Shown here: positions 4,689 to 10,154 of the stretch, one piece after another
Position numbering within the stretch: position 1 is the first letter of the stretch
How the letters are laid out: the number at the start of each line of letters is the position of its first letter
Assembly: GCA_028527945.1 (NCBI GenBank)
Contig: JAQQAK010000402.1
Span: 1-10,154 of the forward strand
Direction: 5' to 3'
From: Spirochaetaceae bacterium
GTDB taxonomy: Bacteria; Spirochaetota; Spirochaetia; UBA9216
Length of the DNA stretch: 10,154 nt
Position numbers and translations under genes: made by a program
The notes under the pieces: model-generated
What the model was told of the DNA's origin: nothing
The model's database searches: none
Seen by the model: only the letters and a program-made list of their open reading frames with translations

Positions 4689-5738
4689 TTAGTCTGTGAC
4701 GACAGAAGGAATTATATACTCATCAATAAGCTCCCAGCTGTCCCTGGGCTTTACCACAATCTTTGAGGCAAAGACAACAACAAGATCCTTCTCCGGTATG
4801 CAGCAGATAACATTACCGCCGGAGCCAAGGGCTGAATATGATAAAAGCCCATTCTTTTCCCGCAGCCACCAGAGGTAACCGTACTCATTAGGAGTCATGG
4901 CCGTTGATGCAGAAATCCATTGCTCTGAAATGACCTGCTGCTCTTCCCACAGCCCCTTGTTCAGATACAGAAATCCGAAGCGGGTCATATCACGGGGTGT
5001 AATAGTCAGACCCATACCGCCGACCGTTACGCCCTGCGGATCCTTTATCCATCCGGTAACATTTTTACCAAATACATCATCAAGAGAGAAAGACTTCATA
5101 TCACAGTCAGGGATTTCGCTTATCCCCATTGGCATAAAAAGGTGTTTGTTGGCAAACTCACGGGCGCAAAGCCCTGTGGCCCTGGTAAGTATGGCGGACA
5201 GAAGGTGAGCCCCCGCTGTGCTGTACTGAAACTGTCCTGAAGTACCCTTTCCAAGCATATCAAGAGTATATTTTACCCAGTCAGGCTGCCTTCTAAGCCT
5301 GTCCAGGGGCTCCCATTTATTACCAACAGTCTTTGAGGCAATAGGTGCTGTCATGGTCAAGAGCTGCCGGATAGTTACCGTCCGCTTTGCAAAATCTCCA
5401 GCTTTCGTTGGGTACTCCGGGAAAAAGTCCAATACCCGTTGTTCAACTCCCTGAATATAGCCCTTGTCAATCGCTATGCCAATAAGGGCAGAGATAAAAC
5501 TCTTGGTAACGGAAGCAACATTATGGGTATCAGCAGGGCCAAAGGCATTAAAATATTTTTCAAAAACAATATACCCGTTCTTTACGATAATAGCGCCATT
5601 GATATTCTTGTGACGAGCCCTGATTGCGAGATCAAGCTTCTCAAGGTACGCGCTATCCATTCCGCAGCTGGAAGGAGACGCAGAACGCCACTGCTTAGTA
5701 GGCCAATAATCTCTGTTATTCGTTTGTGTTTTATTCAT
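4689..5738 (-). CDS. Serine hydrolase of the beta-lactamase (class C)/penicillin-binding family
   Basis: The 349-residue protein has the three landmarks of the family: SVTK (Ser76 nucleophile, Lys79), a Tyr motif YST at 172-174 in the context FQYSTAGAHLLS, and GSGG at 305-308 in place of KTG/HxG. RQLLTMTAP (124-132) and GGMGLTITPRDM (240-251) are also typical. Such enzymes hydrolyse esters, amides or small peptides; true beta-lactamase activity cannot be inferred. There is no signal peptide, so it is predicted to be cytoplasmic, unlike most beta-lactamases. The ATG overlaps the end of the UvrA-like gene by 8 nt (ATGAATAA), so the two are translationally coupled. Part of the gene (4746-5000) is duplicated at the left edge of the window. 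Confidence 0.88.
   Translation of the reverse strand: MNKTQTNNRDYWPTKQWRSASPSSCGMDSAYLEKLDLAIRARHKNINGAIIVKNGYIVFEKYFNAFGPADTHNVASVTKSFISALIGIAIDKGYIQGVEQRVLDFFPEYPTKAGDFAKRTVTIRQLLTMTAPIASKTVGNKWEPLDRLRRQPDWVKYTLDMLGKGTSGQFQYSTAGAHLLSAILTRATGLCAREFANKHLFMPMGISEIPDCDMKSFSLDDVFGKNVTGWIKDPQGVTVGGMGLTITPRDMTRFGFLYLNKGLWEEQQVISEQWISASTAMTPNEYGYLWWLREKNGLLSYSALGSGGNVICCIPEKDLVVVFASKIVVKPRDSWELIDEYIIPSVVTD
4746..5000 (-). repeat. Right arm of the 255-bp direct repeat (within the hydrolase gene)
   Basis: This segment of the intact hydrolase gene is 251/255 identical to positions 1-255 in the same orientation. Homology ends exactly at 5000; the left limit is set only by the window edge, so the repeat may be longer. 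Confidence 0.95.
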
Positions 5739-8091
5739 TTATACTCAAATACCTTCCTGTTTTTGATTCGGGATTTTCTTTGAGTGATTTGGGACTTCCC
5801 GCTGCTATGATGTGTCCGCCAGCCTGACCTCCCTCCGGGCCAAGTTCAATAATCCAGTCGCATACGGATAAAACAGCCGGATCATGCTCCACAACAATTA
5901 CAGAATTGCCCTTTTGAATTAGTTCATCCAGCAGACAGATCAGCTTGGCTGTATCAGAAGGGCTGAGTCCCGTTGTCGGCTCATCCAGAACATAAAGAAT
6001 ATTCCCCCTCCGCTTTCGGCCTATTTCACGGGCCAGCTTAACCCTCTGGGCCTCGCCGCCGCTGAGGGTAGGAGTCGGCTGTCCAAGCTTTATGTATCCC
6101 ATTCCTATTCGATCCAAAACTTTCAAAGTAGAGACAACAGATCTTTCATCACTGAAAAAGGAAACAGCCTCTGTCACAGTCATCTCAAGTACATCATTGA
6201 TGGTCTTTCCATTATAGCGAACAGAAAGGGCCTGCTCGTTATACCTTTTTCCATGGCAGGCTGGACAGGTATTGTATATAAAAAAACTGCCCCCAAGCCA
6301 GATCTTCTCCCTGCCGGTTCCGCCGCATTCCGGACAGGCTCCGACGGAACTAAAGGAAAAGTGTCCGGCGCCGATCCCCTGTTTTACTGCCTCCGGCTGA
6401 GACGCGAAGATTTTTCTTATCTTGTCCCATATGCCTATATATGATGCCGGTGTCGAGTTCATATTTCTGCCTATAGGAGCCTGAGAGACCTCAGCATATC
6501 CGCTAAGATCTTCCGTTCCCTCAAGCCTTGCGGCAGAGCTATCACCGGAGAGCCCCTCTTTAAAATTATTATAAAAATGTTTTTTCAGAAGCGGCAGAAG
6601 GCTGTCTGAAACAAGAGAACTCTTACCGCTGCCGGATTTCCCGGCAACGCCGGCAAGACACCCAAGAGGAAAGGCCGCGTCAACGTTTTTAAGGTTATTT
6701 GTAGAAGCCTGCCTTACAGTAAGCCAGAAACCCTGCCATCCTGTAGGTTCCAGTCGTTTAAAAGCTCTGCCTGGCATTGAACTCCTTCCTGACAGATACC
6801 GTCCGGTACTTGATGCTTCGCAATCAAGCAGCCCGCTAACATCACCCTGATAGACGATTTGTCCGCCCTCAGTTCCGGCTCCGGGGCCAACATCAATAAC
6901 ATGGTCAGCGGCCATAATTGACTTTTTATCATGTTCAACAACAATTACCGTGTTTCCAATATCCCTTAATCTCTTTATAGATTCTATAAGCTGATCTTTT
7001 TCTGATTCATGCAGACCGGCGGTGGGCTCATCAAGAACATAAATAATTGAATCCATCCCGGATTCCAGGTGATCATTTAAAAAGAGGCGCTGAAGCTCCC
7101 CGCCGCTCAGAGAGGGCACAGTCCGGTAAAGAGAAAGGTGTCCAAGGCGGGCCTTTACAAGGGCACTCAGTTTAAGAAGAATATCCTTTCGAAGCTTCTC
7201 TCCAAACGCACTGAAGCGGCTCTTGTCCGGAAGTACTGTTAAAAACTCCTCAAGCTCGGTAAGCGGCATTAGACAAAGCTCGCCTATATGCCGGCCGCCG
7301 ATAAAAACACGCCGGGCCTCTTCTCCCACACGGAAGCCGCCGCAGTCAGGGCATTGCCGCATTCGATATATGCCGGAAGGATCTTCGCCATACTTTTTAA
7401 CAAGCCCTTCCAAAAGTCTCGCGATACATATGCTGTTGTTTGCCGAGTTGCTGCTAACAAAATGGCCATAGAGAGCATCCGCCTTAATTTCATCAGGGAG
7501 CCTTGAAAATGGGGTTTCCAGATAATCTTTGAAATTCCTCTTCAGGAGATTCTTTAATCCCGGAGTAGCGTTTACCTTGTCAAAAACCTGCAAAAGAGTA
7601 ATATCTTCATCAGGAACAAGCCTTCCCATATAGATCTCGTAATGTTCCCCCTTTCCGGAGCAGGTCATACACATTCCGTTTGCGTTATTATATGAAAAAT
7701 ATGCTGGTGGCAGGCGTTCTTCACTATTTCCGCTTAGCGAACATGATATAACTCCTTCCGTGGAAAAAAGAACTGAGAGCATACTCAAAAGGCCGGATCT
7801 GCTTCCTACTGTAGAGCGTGAATTACTCTGACGGATAATGTTCTGCTGTACCGCTATGGCAGGCCCAATACCGCTAATACTCTCAAATCCGTCTTCTTCG
7901 TCAACAGGCGAGAAAACTCCAATAGACTGTAGATACTGCTTTCGGCCTTCTTCAAATACAATATCAAACGCGAGGCTTGACTTGCCAGAACCGCTTACTC
8001 CCGTTACAGCTACAAGACTGTTCTTGGGGATGGACACATCAATATTTTTTAGATTATGGATGTGTGCCCCTTTTATCTCAATATTCTTCAA
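5731..8091 (-). CDS. UvrA-like ABC ATPase, short form (class II/UvrA2-like)
   Basis: From the TTG at 8091 the product has 786 residues; an upstream GTG at 8133 would add 14. It has both UvrA ATPase halves: GVSGSGKS (31-38), LSGGELQR (328-335), DEP with Glu355 and His387; then GKSGSGKS (484-491), LSGGEAQR (676-683), DEP with Glu704 and His736. Zinc-type cysteine pairs are C141/C144 and C247/C250, and C586/C589 with C609/C612 in the typical CxxC-x19-CxxC spacing. UvrA is usually about 940 residues; here the first Walker A to first cysteine distance is roughly 110 residues shorter, which is where the UvrB-binding domain sits. This points to a class II UvrA or DrrC-like paralogue, linked to DNA-damage or drug tolerance rather than housekeeping repair. 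It overlaps the hydrolase gene. Confidence 0.85.
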   Translation of the reverse strand: MKNIEIKGAHIHNLKNIDVSIPKNSLVAVTGVSGSGKSSLAFDIVFEEGRKQYLQSIGVFSPVDEEDGFESISGIGPAIAVQQNIIRQSNSRSTVGSRSGLLSMLSVLFSTEGVISCSLSGNSEERLPPAYFSYNNANGMCMTCSGKGEHYEIYMGRLVPDEDITLLQVFDKVNATPGLKNLLKRNFKDYLETPFSRLPDEIKADALYGHFVSSNSANNSICIARLLEGLVKKYGEDPSGIYRMRQCPDCGGFRVGEEARRVFIGGRHIGELCLMPLTELEEFLTVLPDKSRFSAFGEKLRKDILLKLSALVKARLGHLSLYRTVPSLSGGELQRLFLNDHLESGMDSIIYVLDEPTAGLHESEKDQLIESIKRLRDIGNTVIVVEHDKKSIMAADHVIDVGPGAGTEGGQIVYQGDVSGLLDCEASSTGRYLSGRSSMPGRAFKRLEPTGWQGFWLTVRQASTNNLKNVDAAFPLGCLAGVAGKSGSGKSSLVSDSLLPLLKKHFYNNFKEGLSGDSSAARLEGTEDLSGYAEVSQAPIGRNMNSTPASYIGIWDKIRKIFASQPEAVKQGIGAGHFSFSSVGACPECGGTGREKIWLGGSFFIYNTCPACHGKRYNEQALSVRYNGKTINDVLEMTVTEAVSFFSDERSVVSTLKVLDRIGMGYIKLGQPTPTLSGGEAQRVKLAREIGRKRRGNILYVLDEPTTGLSPSDTAKLICLLDELIQKGNSVIVVEHDPAVLSVCDWIIELGPEGGQAGGHIIAAGSPKSLKENPESKTGRYLSINE

Positions 8092-8097
8092 TACATT

Positions 8098-8103
8098 CCC
8101 CTT
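8098..8103 (-). promoter_or_regulatory. Ribosome binding site supporting a TTG start for the UvrA-like gene
   Basis: AAGGGG lies 6 nt before TTG 8089-8091, an ideal spacing. The upstream GTG at 8131-8133 has only a weak GAAG in front. The protein read from TTG begins MLKNIEIKGAHIHNLKNI, which is where UvrA-family proteins normally start. Confidence 0.6.
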
Positions 8104-8164
8104 ACTCAGAAATTCTGATAAGGCATAATGCACTTCTTCGCGGATGTTGACGTTTCAGATCTTG

Positions 8165-8374
8165 CTACATTTCAGCCTTAAGCGGTATGCAGATATCAAA
8201 AATCCATTTGCCTTCGGGGTGCTCAGCTGCATTGTTAAGATATAATTCATAACCGGGGGGATAACTACATTCGCACCCATTATTGCAAATCCAGATGAAA
8301 ACTATATGATAATAATTTAAGACTAAAACCTTATATGATATTATTGTTATGGGATCTTTCTTAAAGAAGAGCAT
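8165..8374 (-). pseudogene. Remnant of a GyrI-like (effector-binding domain) protein, C-terminal part
   Basis: The open frame ends with PPGYELYLNNAAEHPEGKW and then FDICIPLK, the classic last strands of the GyrI-like small-molecule-binding domain found in AraC/MerR-type regulators and free-standing effector-binding proteins. Only about the last 45-50 residues fit; a complete domain needs about 150. The nominal ATG (8374) lies inside the stop codon and hairpin of the ABC permease gene and has no ribosome site, so it is unlikely to be a true start. The stop is 73 nt before the UvrA-like TTG. The fragment probably marks a former regulator or drug-binding gene that headed the UvrA-hydrolase operon. 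Confidence 0.55.
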
Positions 8375-8393
8375 TAATGTTTTTTTAATGCTC
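8369..8393 (-). terminator. Hairpin overlapping the end of the ABC permease gene
   Basis: GAGCATTAA and TTAATGCTC (8369-8377 and 8385-8393) form a perfect 9-bp stem with a 7-base loop, including the permease stop codon. On the minus strand TTCTTT follows at once. The stem is AT-rich, so termination may be partial. Confidence 0.5.
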
Positions 8394-9369
8394 CACTTCT
8401 AATTACATCTATAAGTACCGCTATCAAAAGGACACCTCCACTTACTACCATTTGATAATATGCGTTTACACTCAATAAAGTAAGACCGTTATTTATTGTT
8501 TGAAGAATCATAACACCTAAAATTGTTCCGAGTATTCGCCCACTTCCTCCTGCAAGACTTACTCCTCCCAAAATTACCGCGGAGACAGTAGCCATTTCTG
8601 TACCTGCACCAGATTGCGGCAATGCAGCACCAACCTGACAGGCAAGCAAAAAGCCAGCTATTCCCGCAGTTAAGCCACTAATTAAGAACGCTATAAACTT
8701 TACTCTATCAGCATTTATACCAGATAGATAACTTGCCTGCTCGTTGCCTCCAACCATATAAACCTTTCTACCAAACGATGTCCATTTCAGGACATAATGA
8801 ATAATAAACAGTATTATGGCAGCAATAATAGCAATATAAGGAACAACACCAAATAAACGCCCTCGGCCAATTTGAAGTAATACTGGATCTTTAATCATAA
8901 CAGTGGCATCCTTGATCAGCCATGCAGCTCCCCGGAAGATTTGCATTGTACCTAAGGTTGTAATAATAGCCGCAATCTTAAAAATAGAGACCAATGTTGC
9001 ATTTATGGCCCCCATAAGTAGACCAAGCCCTATAGCCATAAGAAGAACAGCCCACCACGGTGCACCCATAAGACTGACCAAGGCACACATTAATGCGGTC
9101 ACTGCTCCTACAGAATTCTGAGAAATATCCATTCCTCCCATTATCATTGAGACAGTTAAACCAGAGGCCCGAATTGCTAAAATTGAGGCAAACATAAAAA
9201 GGTTCATTATATTCTTTACTGTAAGAAAATAAGGAGAAAGAATAGACCATGCTATACAAAGCAATAATAAGGCAATAGCAAGACTCAATGTATTGTCTGC
9301 GCCTGATAATATCTTTAAAAAGGATTTTTTTTCATATTTTTCATTAACTGTTTCTGTTTTCCTGCTCAT
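8374..9369 (-). CDS. Sugar ABC transporter permease (RbsC-like)
   Basis: The 331-residue protein is a polytopic membrane permease of the ribose/xylose/galactose importer type (BPD_transp_2). Hydrophobic segments run from about residue 27 to 322, perhaps eight to ten helices. Family motifs are GGMDIS (78-83, usually GGxDLS), TTLGTMQIFRG (137-147), GGNEQASYLSGI (207-218), ILGGVSLAGGSG (266-277) and NNGLTLLSV (293-301). Length is normal. AAGGA lies about 6 nt before the ATG and overlaps the end of the ATPase gene, whose stop is 1 nt away, so the two are one operon. It should form the inner-membrane channel with the ATPase. The sugar cannot be deduced, and the periplasmic binding protein is not seen here. 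Confidence 0.92.
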   Translation of the reverse strand: MSRKTETVNEKYEKKSFLKILSGADNTLSLAIALLLLCIAWSILSPYFLTVKNIMNLFMFASILAIRASGLTVSMIMGGMDISQNSVGAVTALMCALVSLMGAPWWAVLLMAIGLGLLMGAINATLVSIFKIAAIITTLGTMQIFRGAAWLIKDATVMIKDPVLLQIGRGRLFGVVPYIAIIAAIILFIIHYVLKWTSFGRKVYMVGGNEQASYLSGINADRVKFIAFLISGLTAGIAGFLLACQVGAALPQSGAGTEMATVSAVILGGVSLAGGSGRILGTILGVMILQTINNGLTLLSVNAYYQMVVSGGVLLIAVLIDVIRSGALKKH

Positions 9370-9370
9370 C

Positions 9371-10154
9371 TCATCTTCCTTTTACAGCCATTTGTAAGAT
9401 CTCATTTTGATCATAATCTTTACGTTTGCGCTCTCCAACAATCTTCCCATCAGAAAGAATAACCATTCGATCAGATATACCAATTGTTTCTGGTAATTCT
9501 GAAGAAACCATAATTATCGAAACCCCATCTTTACAAAGACTTTCCATCACCTTATATATTTCTACTTTTGCACCAACATCAATTCCTCTTGTGGGATCAT
9601 TCATAATAAGAATTTCTGGTTCAGTAAGAAGCCATTTAGCTATAACTACTTTTTGCTGATTACCTCCAGATAGCATATTAACCATTGTATTCATTGATGC
9701 TGTTTTGATACCCATTCGCTTAATCCATGTTTCACAATATGCCTTTTCTTTTTTTGTTTTTAAAAGTCCATGTTTACCTAGTTCATCAATTTTTGTGATA
9801 GTTAAGTTATTTTTAACAGAATGTATTAAAACCAATCCTTCAGCTTTTCTGTCGCTAGGAATATAAGCAATACCATGTTTTTTAGAATCTATGGGTGTTC
9901 TTATTTCAACCTCTTCACCATCAAGATAAATCCTTCCTGATTGAATAGCCCTTTTTCCAATTATTCCTTCTACAGCTTCAACACACCCAGATCCAACAAG
10001 ACCAAACAATCCCAAGATTTCACCTTTCCTAAGACTAAATGATATATTATTCGCGATTTGACAGGTTAAATTTTCTACCCGAAAAACTTCCTTACCTATA
10101 GGAGCCTGTTCTTTAGGATACATATCAACAATTGCCCGTCCAACCATTAATTCT
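9371..10154 (-). CDS. Sugar ABC transporter ATP-binding protein (RbsA-like), 3' part
   Basis: The frame is open through the right edge. The visible MVGR at 10136-10147 is not a start but the conserved linker between the two ATPase domains of RbsA/MglA/XylG proteins, since codons for Glu-Leu precede it without a stop. About 260 residues are visible: the usual degenerate second Walker A (GLVGSGC), SDRKAEGL where PEDRKxxGL is common, signature LSGGNQQKVVIAKWL, Walker B region ILIMNDPTRGIDVGAK, and SSELPE in place of the H-loop. The second-domain Walker B reads ND where most relatives read DE. The protein powers import through the permease encoded 1 nt downstream. The first ATPase domain lies outside the window. 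Confidence 0.92.
   Translation of the reverse strand, partial: ELMVGRAIVDMYPKEQAPIGKEVFRVENLTCQIANNISFSLRKGEILGLFGLVGSGCVEAVEGIIGKRAIQSGRIYLDGEEVEIRTPIDSKKHGIAYIPSDRKAEGLVLIHSVKNNLTITKIDELGKHGLLKTKKEKAYCETWIKRMGIKTASMNTMVNMLSGGNQQKVVIAKWLLTEPEILIMNDPTRGIDVGAKVEIYKVMESLCKDGVSIIMVSSELPETIGISDRMVILSDGKIVGERKRKDYDQNEILQMAVKGR

Noticed and set aside
4897..5208. Plus-strand frame antisense to the hydrolase gene, also partly present at 152-334
   Set aside because: It is a shadow of a clearly coding minus-strand gene; its presence in both repeat copies only reflects the duplication.
4689..5738. True secreted beta-lactamase
   Set aside because: There is no signal peptide, and the motifs fit the broad serine hydrolase family without pointing to lactam activity.
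7838..8128. Plus-strand frame of 96 codons antisense to the UvrA-like N-terminus
   Set aside because: The minus strand carries the unmistakable Walker A region; the plus-strand product has no recognisable feature.
5731..8133. Calling this the housekeeping uvrA
   Set aside because: It is about 150 residues shorter than standard UvrA, the deficit falls where the UvrB-binding domain should be, and it sits with a hydrolase rather than uvrB.

Overview
The window looks like the chromosome of a host-associated spirochaete, most likely a Treponema. The main evidence is the 395-residue OmpA-family protein, whose C-terminal domain reads TGYTANVG where most bacteria have the diaminopimelate-binding TD; from memory this form is common in treponemes. 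A small lipoprotein with a loose lipobox and low-GC intergenic DNA agree with this. The genus call is inference. No rRNA, tRNA or CRISPR array was seen.

Layout. (1) Positions 1-255 are a nearly identical, 5'-truncated copy of part of the serine hydrolase gene at 4689-5738; it abuts the 3' tail of an unknown plus-strand gene (256-342). (2) Positions 357-2302 hold minus-strand genes for small envelope or membrane proteins: a DUF4177-like protein, a two-TM protein with a cytosolic tail, a glycine-zipper two-TM protein, a 56-residue exported peptide, and a repeat-bearing lipoprotein behind its own strong promoter. (3) Positions 2394-3229 are a graveyard of mobile-element and gene remnants: an IS481-type transposase N-terminus, an IS91-like transposase C-terminus with an in-frame stop, and one unidentified fragment. 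(4) The OmpA-family gene (3329-4516, plus strand) follows an extended -10 promoter. (5) Positions 4689-8133 hold a tight minus-strand pair: a short (class II-like) UvrA paralogue overlapping a serine hydrolase by 8 nt, preceded by what looks like the tail of a GyrI-like effector-binding protein. (6) Positions 8374-10154 hold the permease and the 3' part of the double ATPase of a ribose-type sugar ABC importer, running in from beyond the right edge.

How the genes work together. The ABC genes form one operon; its substrate-binding protein is not in the window. The UvrA-like protein and hydrolase are translationally coupled. With the upstream drug-sensor-like remnant they suggest a response to, or resistance against, a DNA-binding or xenobiotic compound, but this is inference. 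The two 255-bp direct repeats bracket about 4.5 kb of mostly AT-rich accessory DNA. The arrangement is what a single-crossover insertion or a segmental duplication at the hydrolase gene would leave, and the segment could still be lost by recombination.
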